From Granulosicoccus sp. (GTDB taxonomy: Bacteria > Pseudomonadota > Gammaproteobacteria > Granulosicoccales > Granulosicoccaceae), in assembly GCA_013002205.1 (NCBI GenBank), contig JABDKN010000085.1, forward strand, positions 1-55,618: DNA of 55,618 nucleotides. Direction: 5' to 3'. Shown piece after piece: positions 25,314 through 34,650 of the stretch. Both the position numbers and the translations under genes were made by a program. Every line of letters starts with the position of its first letter. Position 1 is the first letter of the stretch. Under the pieces are notes generated by a model. That model did not search any database and was not told the DNA's origin. It saw nothing but the letters and a program-made list of their open reading frames with translations.

Positions 25314-26054
25314 TCAATGGAGGCCTTTTTCCCGACGGCCGCCCACCTGCTTGTCCAGCGATACCGTGGCACCATCGTTTGAGCCTGCACTGTGCGCTTC
25401 ACCATTTCGATAGCGAACCCGCCTGGGTCGGGCGCTCACCAGACCCTCCATGCAGTTGTCGTTAACGATCTGGCGCTTTCTGATGATCAGGCTGGAACTG
25501 CGCGGCACGTCTGTTCCTCCAGTATTCCCCTGAGCACCAAGGGCAGAGGATTCGCCTGCACCCCCGCCTGCTGACTGTTGTCTTTCCCGGTCTATTCTGC
25601 GGGCCCGCTCCAGCACGGCCAGGGCGAAACCTGTCCGATAATCGAAACTGGCTGACCGGCCCGGCGCAACCGAACCGTCTGTCTTGCGCGACTTCAGGGA
25701 ACGTTCCATGACGTCTGCCAGATAGCCGAACGTCAGTGATGCCACCTCTGCGTCGATGCTGAAGCCCCTGAATTCGATGGTGCGCCCCTTCACGCAAATG
25801 CAATCGTGCAGCAGCGCAACCGCTGAGCCCAGCACACCCACATAGGTCGGTACCGCGCGGAAATCCCTGCCGATGGTGCTGGACCCAAATTCGGACGTCT
25901 GCAGGTCCTCTTCACTGATACCGAATTTCGACATCAATGACTGGCACCGGCGCATGGCGATTTCCGCCTCATGGGGGCTCGACTCACTTTCACGGCTCAT
26001 TGCATAGAGCTTGCGAATGCGTGCCAGCAGCTTTTCCCGATCATCTGTTTTCAT
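25314..26054 (-). CDS. DUF2786 domain protein
   Basis: A 246-residue soluble protein, counted from the ATG at 26054. Residues 1-45 match DUF2786 (KLLARIRKLYAMSRESES, then EAEIAMRRCQSLMSKFGIS). A middle region with CICVKGRTIEFRGFSIDAEV and YRTGFALAVLERARRI resembles the domain that often follows DUF2786. The last 80 residues are low-complexity, Gly/Ser/Arg-rich and probably disordered. Such proteins are common on phages and plasmids, and their function is unknown to me. Here the gene separates ffh from the ypjD-like gene, which are usually neighbours. A longer reading up to 26210 adds Cys-rich residues that look non-coding. Confidence 0.78.
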   Translation of the reverse strand: MKTDDREKLLARIRKLYAMSRESESSPHEAEIAMRRCQSLMSKFGISEEDLQTSEFGSSTIGRDFRAVPTYVGVLGSAVALLHDCICVKGRTIEFRGFSIDAEVASLTFGYLADVMERSLKSRKTDGSVAPGRSASFDYRTGFALAVLERARRIDRERQQSAGGGAGESSALGAQGNTGGTDVPRSSSLIIRKRQIVNDNCMEGLVSARPRRVRYRNGEAHSAGSNDGATVSLDKQVGGRREKGLH

Positions 26055-26203
26055 GCCCGCAGCATACCGGCAGCAGGTTGCTGCCGTGAATGCAAATCGG
26101 TCACTGCGCTGATCAGGCAGCCAGTAGCGCATCCTGTCTGGCATCTGTGACGCATGGTATTCTTGAGTGCCCGCAGCATCCACCAGACACACGGCCGAGC
26201 ATC

Positions 26204-27061
26204 GTGACATTCGCCATTTCCCTGATTGCAGCCGTCATGTATGGCCTGTCCAGTGCACGCCTGTCTCGTGCTCTGGGTGACAGGCTACAGCCCGGGAACC
26301 AGCTCGATGCCGCTGGCAGTGCAAGCTGGCCAACCGGCCCTTCTCCTGCAAACAGCCCGGGAAGCCGACGGCGAACCACGTTGATGCTGACCACGGCTGC
26401 GCTGGTACTGCACGGGTGGGTCGTGTTCCGCCAGAGCGGCATGCCCGGCAGCCTGTCACTGCCGTTGTTCACCTCCATTGCCGCCACCACCCTTGCCATC
26501 GTCCTGCTGCACATCGTGCTGTGCCTGAAACAGCCTGCGGACTACCTGGGTATTGCGCTGTACCCGATAGCAGCCGTGTCACTGCTGGCCAGCCAGTGGT
26601 CGACTGGCGGAACGGCGGTCATCGGCCATGCGGTCCAGTTTCACGTCTTCCTGTCACTGCTCTCCTATGCCGTGCTTGCCCTGGCCGCCGCGCAGGCCAT
26701 GCTGGTGTCCATTCAGCGTCATTTTCTGTCGCGGCATAAGCCCGGAGGCCTGATTCGAGCCCTGCCGCCACTGGATACGACGGAGCGGCTGCTGTTCACG
26801 CTGCTGACGGCGGGCTTCATTCTGCTGTCGCTGAGTCTTGCCAGTGGATTTTTCTACCTCGAGGACATGTTTCACCAGCGACTGGTACACAAGACGGTGC
26901 TCTCCTGCACGGGCTGGGCGGTATTTGCCGTCCTGCTGTTCGGGCGCTGGAAATTCGGCTGGCGCGGCAAGAAAGCTGTCCACTGGACACTGGCTGGTTT
27001 CGGCATCCTCGTCCTGGCCTATTTCGGCACGAAAATCATCATCGAGGTGATTCTGCGCTAG
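26204..27061 (+). CDS. CcsA/YpjD-like cytochrome c assembly family membrane protein
   Basis: An inner-membrane protein of about 285 residues with eight or so helices, resembling the CcsA/HemX/YpjD group (COG4137). Genes like this lie between ffh and a yfjD-like gene in many gammaproteobacteria, and the yfjD-like gene follows here too. The typical haem-handling WWD motif of true CcsA is not visible; conserved His remain in AVIGHAVQFHVFLSLLSYA. I placed the start at GTG 26204 so that the first helix (FAISLIAAVMYGLSSA) is complete; an ATG at 26237 is inside that helix, and the frame is open upstream to 26090. Start uncertain. Confidence 0.8.
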   Translation: MTFAISLIAAVMYGLSSARLSRALGDRLQPGNQLDAAGSASWPTGPSPANSPGSRRRTTLMLTTAALVLHGWVVFRQSGMPGSLSLPLFTSIAATTLAIVLLHIVLCLKQPADYLGIALYPIAAVSLLASQWSTGGTAVIGHAVQFHVFLSLLSYAVLALAAAQAMLVSIQRHFLSRHKPGGLIRALPPLDTTERLLFTLLTAGFILLSLSLASGFFYLEDMFHQRLVHKTVLSCTGWAVFAVLLFGRWKFGWRGKKAVHWTLAGFGILVLAYFGTKIIIEVILR

Positions 27062-27264
27062 GGCGCTGCCACGGGTCGACTCTGCAGCCAGGTCCCAATT
27101 GGGGCCCGCACACCGCATGGGGTTCAGCCTGCCCCCCGGCCCTGGACGGCTCCAGAGTAGATGTCGCGAGTCAGATTACGCGCCACTAAGTGAGATCGGG
27201 ATACTCACAAGGGCGTACTCATTGCTATAGTGCTACCAATCCATGCAAAAAAGGCCAGTTGTTC

Positions 27265-28575
27265 TTGAACAGTATCCCCATCGGCGTATTGGTATCCATA
27301 CTGATACTGCTGATATTAGCGTCGGGTTTCTTCTCCGGATCCGAAACCGCCCTGATGTCACTCAATCGCTACCGGTTGCGGCATCAGGCCAATAATGGCA
27401 ACAAGGCAGCCCAACGGACCGCCCGGCTGCTGGAAAACCCTGACAGACTGATCAGTCTGATCCTGCTTGGCAATAATTTCGTCAATATTTCGGCATCAGC
27501 CATCGCTACCGTCATTGCCCTGCGTTTGATGGGTGAGGCCGGCATTGCCGTGGCGACCGGACTGCTGACCATCATCATCCTGGTATTTGCGGAGGTCACA
27601 CCGAAAACTTTTGCCACGCGGCGCGCCGAACAATTTGCCGCCATAGCCTCAGCGGTCTATGTGCCCCTGATGGTGGTCACCTACCCACTCGTGGCGGCTA
27701 CCAACTGGTTCAGCTCGCTGATTCTGAAACTGCTGAAGACAGAGGCCGTGTCCAGTGAGGAAGAACACCTGTCCAGCGAGGAATTACGTACCGTACTCAA
27801 CGAGACGGCCGGCATGATTCCGCAGCGTCACCGGGACATGCTGCTCAATATCCTTGATCTTGGAACGGTATCCGTCAATGACATCATGGTGCCGCGCAAC
27901 GAGATCATCTGCATCGATCTGGATGATCCCTGGGAAAAGGTAATGCGCCAGATCAGCGACAGTCCGCACAGTCGTCTGCTGGTCTACCGGGACAATATCG
28001 ACAACGTCGTCGGCTTCATCTACCTGCGCAAGATGCTCGATGCCCTGCGTTCCGGGAAATTCACCCTGCAGTATCTGGAGACCGTCATACGGGAACCCTA
28101 TTTCATTCCGGAAGGCACGACGCTGACCGTACAGCTGTTGAATTTTCAGCGGGAAAAGCGTCGAGTCGCACTGGTGGTGGATGAATATGGAGACATTCAG
28201 GGTCTGCTGACACTGGAAGACATTCTCGAAGAGATCGTCGGTGAATTCGATAACGATCCGAGAATCGCACCAGCGGAAATTCGACCACAGGCCGATGGCA
28301 GTTTCATCGTCGATGGCACGGCGCAGGTACGCAACCTCAACAAGTCACTGAACTGGTCACTGCCCTCGGAAGGCCCCAAGACACTCAACGGCATCGTGGT
28401 CGAGCACTTCGAGAGCTTTCCTCCACAGGGGGCCGTGTTCACCTTCAATGGCCACCCCATGACCATACTGGCCGTCGAGGACAACAAGGTGCAGCAGGTG
28501 CGTATCGAGCCCGCAGCCTTCGACGAAAGCGAAGAGGACTCGGACAACCGGACACAAATGGCCGCGGGCAGCTGA
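27265..28575 (+). CDS. CorB/YfjD-like CNNM-family membrane protein with CBS domains
   Basis: HlyC/CorC-family protein linked to magnesium or cobalt transport. N-terminal CNNM (DUF21) region with helices at about 6-26, 75-95, 100-125 and 140-160 (SGFFSGSETALMSLNRYRL is the signature), paired CBS domains (IMVPRNEIICIDLDDPW and VALVVDEYGDIQGLLTLEDI) and a C-terminal CorC_HlyC domain (DGTAQVRNLNKSLNW). I chose TTG 27265, giving 436 residues starting just before the first helix, with AAGG ten bases upstream; an ATG at 27190 would add 25 polar residues. A -10-like TATAGT at 27226-27231 fits this start. It follows the ypjD-like gene as in relatives. Confidence 0.9.
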   Translation: MNSIPIGVLVSILILLILASGFFSGSETALMSLNRYRLRHQANNGNKAAQRTARLLENPDRLISLILLGNNFVNISASAIATVIALRLMGEAGIAVATGLLTIIILVFAEVTPKTFATRRAEQFAAIASAVYVPLMVVTYPLVAATNWFSSLILKLLKTEAVSSEEEHLSSEELRTVLNETAGMIPQRHRDMLLNILDLGTVSVNDIMVPRNEIICIDLDDPWEKVMRQISDSPHSRLLVYRDNIDNVVGFIYLRKMLDALRSGKFTLQYLETVIREPYFIPEGTTLTVQLLNFQREKRRVALVVDEYGDIQGLLTLEDILEEIVGEFDNDPRIAPAEIRPQADGSFIVDGTAQVRNLNKSLNWSLPSEGPKTLNGIVVEHFESFPPQGAVFTFNGHPMTILAVEDNKVQQVRIEPAAFDESEEDSDNRTQMAAGS

Positions 28576-28657
28576 CCGGTAATTCGCTGCCCGGTCAAGC
28601 CCTGTCTTGCGTGGTACTGCTGGCCACAGCGCCGGGCAAACATGCCACACTGCCGGC

Positions 28658-30037
28658 ATGTCGAGGACAAAGCAACGCTATCAATGTACCGCCTGTGGTG
28701 CAATCTCGAGCAAGTGGAGCGGACAGTGCGCAGACTGTGGTGAATGGAATTCGCTGGAAGAATCTGCAGCGCCCGTCAGTGCGAACAGCTCGGCCACGGC
28801 CGCTGCCACCAATGCCCGTTATGGAGGCTATGCCGGCGGCAGCGGCATCACCAATGCCTCCGATGTTGCCCTGGTGGAAGACGTCCGCCTCAGTACCGGA
28901 CTATCGGAACTGGACCGGGTACTGGGTGGGGGCCTGGTGTCCGGTTCTGTCACCCTGCTCGGTGGAGATCCGGGTATTGGCAAATCCACACTGCTGATAC
29001 AGAGCCTGGCCTACCTCAGCCAGCATCACCGTGTGTTGTATATCACCGGTGAAGAGTCCCTGGCGCAGGTAACCCTGCGTGCACGCCGGCTGAATCTTCC
29101 CGAGCAGAAACTTCGACTGCTGGCCGAAACCCAGGTAGAGGCCATTCTGGCGCATGCCAGTCAGGAGAAGCCCGAGGTCATGGTCATCGATTCAATCCAG
29201 ACCATGTACACCGAACTGCTGAGCTCGGCACCCGGTGCGGTTGCCCAGGTACGCGAAAGCGCCGCACGTCTCGTGCGCCATGCCAAGCAGACCGGAACCT
29301 CCATCTTCCTGGTAGGCCATGTCACCAAGGAAGGTGCACTTGCCGGTCCACGTGTTCTGGAGCACATGGTAGACACGGTACTGTATTTCGAAGGTGATCC
29401 GGGAAGCCGGTATCGTGTCATTCGCGCGGTCAAGAATCGCTTCGGGGCAGTCAATGAACTCGGTGTATTCGCCATGGACGAGTCAGGACTGAAAGCGGTC
29501 AAGAACCCCTCTGCCATTTTTCTCTCCAGGCATCCTGACCCGGTCAGCGGCAGTGTGATCATGGTCACCAGGGAAGGTACCCGGCCGATGCTGGTCGAAG
29601 CACAGGCGCTGGTCGATACCAGTCACTCCGGCAGCCCGCGACGAGTCTCGCTGGGGCTGGAGCAGAATCGACTTTCCATGTTGCTTGCCGTCCTGCACCG
29701 TCATGCCGGTATCGCCATGTTCGATCAGGATGTCTACGTCAATGTCGTCGGTGGCGTGCGCATCTCCGAGACGGCTGCCGATCTGCCCATTCTGCTGGCG
29801 GCCCTGTCCTCCTTTCGTACGCGGCCATTGCCGGGTGATCTGGTGGTGTTTGGCGAGATTGGCCTGGCCGGTGAAGTGCGGCCCGTGGCCAACGGTGAGG
29901 AACGCCTGCAGGAGTCGGTAAAGCATGGTTTCAAGCGTGCTATCGTGCCACATGGCAATACGCCCAAGAAAGCCATACAGGGTCTGCGTGTGGAGGGCAT
30001 CCATCGACTTCACGAAGCGCTGGACCTGCTCGATTGA
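28658..30037 (+). CDS. radA: DNA repair protein RadA (Sms)
   Basis: RecA-like ATPase that promotes branch migration during recombinational repair. The ATG at 28658 gives 459 residues. An N-terminal zinc finger (C10, C13, C24, C27), a Walker A motif GGDPGIGKST at 102-111, Walker B VMVIDSI near 175, the RadA-specific KNRFG at 259-263, and a Lon-like C-terminal domain (VYVNVVGGVRISETAADLP) are all present. It lies 82 bases after the corB-like gene and 65 before xseB on the same strand. Confidence 0.97.
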   Translation: MSRTKQRYQCTACGAISSKWSGQCADCGEWNSLEESAAPVSANSSATAAATNARYGGYAGGSGITNASDVALVEDVRLSTGLSELDRVLGGGLVSGSVTLLGGDPGIGKSTLLIQSLAYLSQHHRVLYITGEESLAQVTLRARRLNLPEQKLRLLAETQVEAILAHASQEKPEVMVIDSIQTMYTELLSSAPGAVAQVRESAARLVRHAKQTGTSIFLVGHVTKEGALAGPRVLEHMVDTVLYFEGDPGSRYRVIRAVKNRFGAVNELGVFAMDESGLKAVKNPSAIFLSRHPDPVSGSVIMVTREGTRPMLVEAQALVDTSHSGSPRRVSLGLEQNRLSMLLAVLHRHAGIAMFDQDVYVNVVGGVRISETAADLPILLAALSSFRTRPLPGDLVVFGEIGLAGEVRPVANGEERLQESVKHGFKRAIVPHGNTPKKAIQGLRVEGIHRLHEALDLLD

Positions 30038-30102
30038 CACTAATCCCGTAAACTGGCCCGGACAGGTTCGCCATCAATTTCAACCAGCAGACGAGTACCC
30101 AG

Positions 30103-30366
30103 GTGTCGCAGAAAACACGCAGGATTCCAAAATCCACCAGGTTCGAGGATGCACTGAAAGAACTCGAGACTATCGTGGAGTCGCTTGAAAGTGGAGAGCC
30201 CTCGCTGGAACTCTCACTCGAACAGTTCGAACGAGGTGTCAGCCTGTCCCGTTTCTGCCAGCAAAGCCTGAGTGAAGCGGAACAGAAGGTGAAGATACTG
30301 CTGGACGAGGACGATGCCGGGGATGATGATGCGCTGACAGACTTCGATGCCAGTGCGCAGAACTGA
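30103..30366 (+). CDS. xseB: Exodeoxyribonuclease VII small subunit
   Basis: Small helical subunit of exonuclease VII, which trims single-stranded DNA with the large subunit XseA (not in this window). The 87-residue product begins with GTG and shows the family core FEDALKELETIVESLESGEPS and LEQFERGVSLSRFCQQSL, then an acidic tail. The stop codon overlaps the ispA ATG (TGATG), and the order xseB-ispA-dxs is common in proteobacteria. Confidence 0.95.
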   Translation: MSQKTRRIPKSTRFEDALKELETIVESLESGEPSLELSLEQFERGVSLSRFCQQSLSEAEQKVKILLDEDDAGDDDALTDFDASAQN

Positions 30367-31295
30367 TGGCCACCGCTGTAACTTCTGACACACTGGCCAC
30401 CGGTGCACCATTTGCCGAACGCCTCGAGCTCTATCGGCTGCGGGTTGACAGGATGCTGCTGTTGCACTTGCCTGAGACAACAGGCAGTTCTACCCAGTTG
30501 CCTGCGGCCATGCGTTATGCCGTCACCAACGGTGGGAAACGATTTCGTCCCGTACTTGCATACGCCACCGGAAAGGCCCTGGGCCTGTCCCTGGACAGGG
30601 TGGATGTGGCTGCCTGCGCACTGGAGATGATGCACGCCTACTCCCTGGTTCACGATGATCTGCCGGCCATGGACAATGACGACCTGCGTCGCGGCAAACC
30701 CACGTGTCACAAGGCCTTCGATGAGGCTACGGCCATCCTGGCCGGCGATGCCTTGCAGGCACTGGCCTTCACGATCCTTGCGCTCAACCGGGATGCCGGG
30801 ACTTCCGCTGCCGCGAAGTTGCGTATGGTGGAAATTCTCGGGGTGTGCAGTGGCGCCGATGGCATGGCCGCAGGACAGGCCATCGATCTGGAATCCGTGG
30901 GTCGAGGCCTGACGCTTGCAGAGCTGGAGAACATGCACAATCACAAGACTGGTGCGCTGATCAGGGCCAGTGTGTTGCTGCCCTCGGCAATGGCCGATTC
31001 GGTGGATGCGGCACTGATGCAGCGCCTGGATCGCTACGCGGGAGCCGTTGGACTGTGTTTTCAGATAGTCGACGATATTCTGGATGTGACCGCAGACACA
31101 GAAACCCTGGGTAAGACGCAGGGCGCGGACATGGCGCGCAATAAGCCGACGTACCCGGCCCTGCTGGGCCTGGAAGGCGCGCGTGTACGCGCGCAGGACA
31201 TGCATGAGGCGGCTGTCGCCGAACTGGAGGGCCTGGGAGCGGACTTCGACGAACTGCGGATGCTGTCATCCTTCGTGCTCGAGCGCACATACTGA
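30366..31295 (+). CDS. ispA: Polyprenyl (farnesyl/geranyl) diphosphate synthase
   Basis: Trans-prenyltransferase that condenses IPP with DMAPP/GPP to farnesyl diphosphate for quinones and undecaprenyl phosphate. The 309-residue protein has NGGKRFRPVL near 55, the first Asp-rich motif in HDDLPAMDNDDLRRGKP (D97, D98, D103) and the second, DDILD, at 236-240. Length and motifs fit IspA. Its ATG overlaps the xseB stop, and dxs, the first enzyme of the same pathway, follows after about 170 bases. Confidence 0.96.
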   Translation: MATAVTSDTLATGAPFAERLELYRLRVDRMLLLHLPETTGSSTQLPAAMRYAVTNGGKRFRPVLAYATGKALGLSLDRVDVAACALEMMHAYSLVHDDLPAMDNDDLRRGKPTCHKAFDEATAILAGDALQALAFTILALNRDAGTSAAAKLRMVEILGVCSGADGMAAGQAIDLESVGRGLTLAELENMHNHKTGALIRASVLLPSAMADSVDAALMQRLDRYAGAVGLCFQIVDDILDVTADTETLGKTQGADMARNKPTYPALLGLEGARVRAQDMHEAAVAELEGLGADFDELRMLSSFVLERTY

Positions 31296-31307
31296 ATGGA
31301 CGAGCCA

Positions 31308-31347
31308 TCGAACCTTCGAACCTTCGAACCTTCGAACCTTCGAACCA
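31308..31347. repeat. Tandem 8-bp repeat between ispA and dxs
   Basis: Five head-to-tail copies of TCGAACCT, the last ending in A. Each junction forms the palindrome TTCGAA. The array begins 13 bases after the ispA stop and ends about 60 bases before the dxs -35 element. It is too short and regular for CRISPR. Such arrays can change length by slippage. Confidence 0.85.
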
Positions 31348-31408
31348 TCACCAGATTGTAACGTCGGGACTTGAATATCGGTAAATTCACACCTTTGGGG
31401 CAGTCGGG

Positions 31409-31438
31409 TTGTCAAGCGGACCGTCCAGCAGTGATAAT
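31409..31438 (+). promoter_or_regulatory. Sigma70-type promoter of dxs
   Basis: A -35 element TTGTCA (5 of 6) and a -10 element GATAAT (5 of 6) are separated by 18 bases. Transcription would begin near 31445, giving a leader of about 20 bases before the dxs ATG at 31465. This would let dxs be expressed independently of xseB-ispA. Based on consensus match only. Confidence 0.6.
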
Positions 31439-31464
31439 CCGCGTTACACCGCAAACGTGACACC

Positions 31465-33378
31465 ATGACTACGGCAACGGAATATCCCCTGCTGGACCGC
31501 ATTCACGCACCTTCAGACCTGCGTAGACTCGATGTGCAACAGCTGCCGGCCCTGTCGCGGGAGTTGCGCAATTACGTGATTGATTCCGTGTCGCGCACTG
31601 GCGGACACCTGGGTTCCAGCCTGGGCACGATCGAGCTGACCGTTGCACTCCACTATGTCTACCTCACTCCCTCAGACAAGCTGGTCTGGGACGTCGGGCA
31701 CCAGACCTACGGTCACAAGATCCTGACCGGGCGTCGTGAGCAGATGTCCACCATTCGCAAGCAGGGCGGACTCGCAGGCTTTCCCAATCGGGCCGAGAGT
31801 CCCTACGACACCTTCGGTGTCGGCCACTCCAGCACCTCGATCAGTGCGGCGCTGGGCATGACACTGGCAGCCCGGCACCGCGCTGCGGCCGGCGGAGAAT
31901 CCGGACAGAGTCCGGAAAAGGTCGTTGCGGTCATCGGCGATGGGGCATTGACGGCAGGACTTGCCTACGAGGCGCTGAACCATGCCGGTGGCGTGAAGGC
32001 GGACATGCTGGTGATACTCAACGACAACGACATGTCCATCTCGCCAAATGTGGGGGCAATGAACAAGTACCTGGCCCGCATGCTGTCCGGCAAATTCGTC
32101 TCCGGCGCCCGGGAAGGCAGCAAACGTGTACTGAGCCGGGTACCATCGATGCTGGAGCTGGCTCGCCGGACTGAAGAACACGTCAAGGGGATGGTGGTTC
32201 CCAGTTCACTGTTCGAGGAGCTCGGCTTCAACTATTTCGGCCCGGTGGATGGGCACGATGTGGAAAGCCTGGTGGCGGTTCTGCGCAATCTGCGTGAGCT
32301 GAAAGGCCCGGTCTTCCTGCACGTCGTCACCCGCAAGGGCAAGGGATACAAGTTCGCGGAACAGGACCCGCTGGCGCTGCACGCCATCGGTCCCTTCAAT
32401 CCCGAAACCGGCAAATCGCACAAGAGCGCGGCGTCGAATCATCCCACGTATACCCAGGTGTTCGGGCAATGGTTATGCGACATGGCGGAGAGGGATGATC
32501 GCCTGGTCGGCATCACGCCCGCGATGCGGGAAGGATCCGGCATGGTGGAATTCGAAAGGCGATTCCCGGATCGCTACTTCGATGTCGGCATCGCGGAACA
32601 GCACTCAGTGACCCTGGCTGCGGGCCTGGCCTGCGGTGGCCTGAGACCGGTGGTTGCCATCTATTCCACGTTCCTGCAGCGTGCCTACGACCAGCTGGTT
32701 CATGATGTGGTCGTGCAGAACCTGCCCGTACTATTTGCCATCGACCGTGCCGGACTGGTCGGACCGGATGGTCCCACCCATGCCGGAAGCTTCGACTTCT
32801 CGTACCTGCGCTGCCTGCCCAATATCGTCATCATGGCCCCTGCCGATGAGAATGAATGCCGACAGATGCTGTATACCGGCATGCAGATCGACGGGCCAAG
32901 CTCGGTGCGCTACCCGCGCGGCGGTGGGCCGGGCGTGGACGTCGAGGAAACCATGACCGCGTTGCCCGTGGGCAAGGCTGAGGTTCGTCGACATGGCAAA
33001 CGGGTAGCCCTGCTCGCGTTTGGCACCCTGGTCGAGCCCGCCACTCAACTGGCCGATGAACTGGACTTCACACTGGTCAACATGCGCTTCGTCAAACCAC
33101 TGGATAGCGCATTGATAGACTCCGTCGCCAGCTCTCATGACCTGATCGTCACCCTGGAGGAGAATGCCATTGCCGGTGGGGCCGGTGCTGGCGTACTGGA
33201 ACACCTCAGTGAAGTGGGCGCCTCGACGCCCGTCAAACTGATCGGGCTCCCGGATGAGTTCGTGGAACACGGCTCACGTGAGGAGTTGCTGCACCATTGT
33301 CGGCTGGATCTGGACGGACTGCGCAAGCAGATTGCTGCGCTGGTTGAAGCGGAACCGAGCCTGCGCGAAGTCAGCTAG
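31465..33378 (+). CDS. dxs: 1-deoxy-D-xylulose-5-phosphate synthase
   Basis: Thiamine-diphosphate enzyme that makes DXP from pyruvate and glyceraldehyde 3-phosphate, the entry step of the MEP isoprenoid pathway. The 637-residue protein has the conserved GGHLGSSLG near 47, [17 protein letters not shown] near 74, the ThDP/Mg motif starting GDGA at 158-161 with its paired Asn in [13 protein letters not shown], the catalytic Glu in [15 protein letters not shown], and a C-terminal transketolase domain. Length fits the family. It has its own promoter, and it shares the pathway with ispA just upstream. Confidence 0.98.
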   Translation: MTTATEYPLLDRIHAPSDLRRLDVQQLPALSRELRNYVIDSVSRTGGHLGSSLGTIELTVALHYVYLTPSDKLVWDVGHQTYGHKILTGRREQMSTIRKQGGLAGFPNRAESPYDTFGVGHSSTSISAALGMTLAARHRAAAGGESGQSPEKVVAVIGDGALTAGLAYEALNHAGGVKADMLVILNDNDMSISPNVGAMNKYLARMLSGKFVSGAREGSKRVLSRVPSMLELARRTEEHVKGMVVPSSLFEELGFNYFGPVDGHDVESLVAVLRNLRELKGPVFLHVVTRKGKGYKFAEQDPLALHAIGPFNPETGKSHKSAASNHPTYTQVFGQWLCDMAERDDRLVGITPAMREGSGMVEFERRFPDRYFDVGIAEQHSVTLAAGLACGGLRPVVAIYSTFLQRAYDQLVHDVVVQNLPVLFAIDRAGLVGPDGPTHAGSFDFSYLRCLPNIVIMAPADENECRQMLYTGMQIDGPSSVRYPRGGGPGVDVEETMTALPVGKAEVRRHGKRVALLAFGTLVEPATQLADELDFTLVNMRFVKPLDSALIDSVASSHDLIVTLEENAIAGGAGAGVLEHLSEVGASTPVKLIGLPDEFVEHGSREELLHHCRLDLDGLRKQIAALVEAEPSLREVS

Positions 33379-33429
33379 CCCGGGCTATTCATGAAGCGTA
33401 TCGCCGACAAGCACGAGAGCGCGCCACCC

Positions 33430-34590
33430 TCAGTCGTTTCTCAGGCCAGGTGCCAGTAAGACCGTCAGTCCTGCCAGCAATGCAAGTACAGCAAATGAGA
33501 CGCGCAAGCTGCTGAATTGCGCGATAAAGCCAACTATCGGCGGGCCTAGCAACATCCCGCCATATGCCAGGGTCGCAACACTTGCAATGGCGGGTCCCGG
33601 ACGCATGGAGGGGTCGTTTGCCGCCCTTGAGAATGCTATCGGCATGACGATCGCATAGCCCACCCCGATCAACGCAAACCCTGCCAGGGCGACCGGCAGG
33701 CCTGGTGCCCCGATGACTGCCGCAAATCCGATGAGGGCGGTCATTCCGCTTAGCCGCGCAGTCTTTGCCGGTCCGAATCGATCAACGATGAAACCGCCAG
33801 CCAGCCGGGTCAACACCATGGTCGTACTGAATGCCGCGTAGCCCAGCGCAGCCTGCGCCTCCGTTGCCTGGGCAACGATACGCAGGAACACCGCACTCCA
33901 GTCAGCCATTGCACCCTCACCCATGGAGGTTGAAAACGCGATCAGGCCAATCAGGAGCAGTGAGCTGGATGGCAGTGCGAACAGCGGCTGAGAAGCAGCT
34001 GCCGTTGCCGTTGCCGGGCTGGCAGCCCTGGCAGGCAGCATAGTGCGCGCGGCGAGTACTGCGCCCAGACCCGCAACAACGACAAAGTGCACCTTCGGCA
34101 TGTAACCCAGGCTGGCGGCGGCAGCACCACTGGCGGCTCCAATGCCGGCTCCGAGGCTGAACATGGCATGAAACACCGGCATGGTGTGGGTCTCCAGCCG
34201 CTGCTCAGTGCGCGCTCCCCAGCCGTTCATTGCCACATCCATCGCACCGTGAAAGATGCCAAACAGGAACAGGGCAATGCCCAGTATCCAGCTGTTCGGA
34301 GCCAGTGAGATCAGTACCAGTGCGGGTGCGTAAGCCCAGGCGCATCGTAGCGTCAATCGCTCGACACCCCATTTTTCCGACAGGACGCCGGCAAACGGAA
34401 AGGCGACTATCGCACCACCTGCCAGGGCAAGCAGCAACACACCCAGCATCGCAGGCTGCAAATCGAAGCTGTCCTTGAACGCCGGCACACGAGAAGCCCA
34501 GGCACCGAACAGCAGGCCATTCAGTGCAAATGCAGCGGCAACCGCCCTCCAGCCTGCATCTTTCCACACGCTCACGGAGGGTGAATTCAT
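33430..34590 (-). CDS. MFS transporter (YbjJ-like)
   Basis: A 386-residue major facilitator with about twelve helices. The N-terminal half begins RAVAAAFALNGLLFGAWASRVPAFKD and contains FGIFHGAMDVAMNGWGARTEQRL, both typical of the YbjJ/FucP-like branch. Substrate unknown. It is convergent with dxs (about 50 bases) and lies downstream of the MBL hydrolase gene on the same strand, a place often held by purC in relatives. Confidence 0.88.
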   Translation of the reverse strand: MNSPSVSVWKDAGWRAVAAAFALNGLLFGAWASRVPAFKDSFDLQPAMLGVLLLALAGGAIVAFPFAGVLSEKWGVERLTLRCAWAYAPALVLISLAPNSWILGIALFLFGIFHGAMDVAMNGWGARTEQRLETHTMPVFHAMFSLGAGIGAASGAAAASLGYMPKVHFVVVAGLGAVLAARTMLPARAASPATATAAASQPLFALPSSSLLLIGLIAFSTSMGEGAMADWSAVFLRIVAQATEAQAALGYAAFSTTMVLTRLAGGFIVDRFGPAKTARLSGMTALIGFAAVIGAPGLPVALAGFALIGVGYAIVMPIAFSRAANDPSMRPGPAIASVATLAYGGMLLGPPIVGFIAQFSSLRVSFAVLALLAGLTVLLAPGLRND

Positions 34591-34650
34591 CGCTCCAGTG
34601 TCTTCGCTGTCGTCGTTGCGGGATAGGATCGTTACATCGTTCGTCGGCGT

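Noticed and set aside
31308-31347. CRISPR or attachment site
   Set aside because: Units are 8 bases, directly adjacent with no spacers, and no integrase or cas gene is present.
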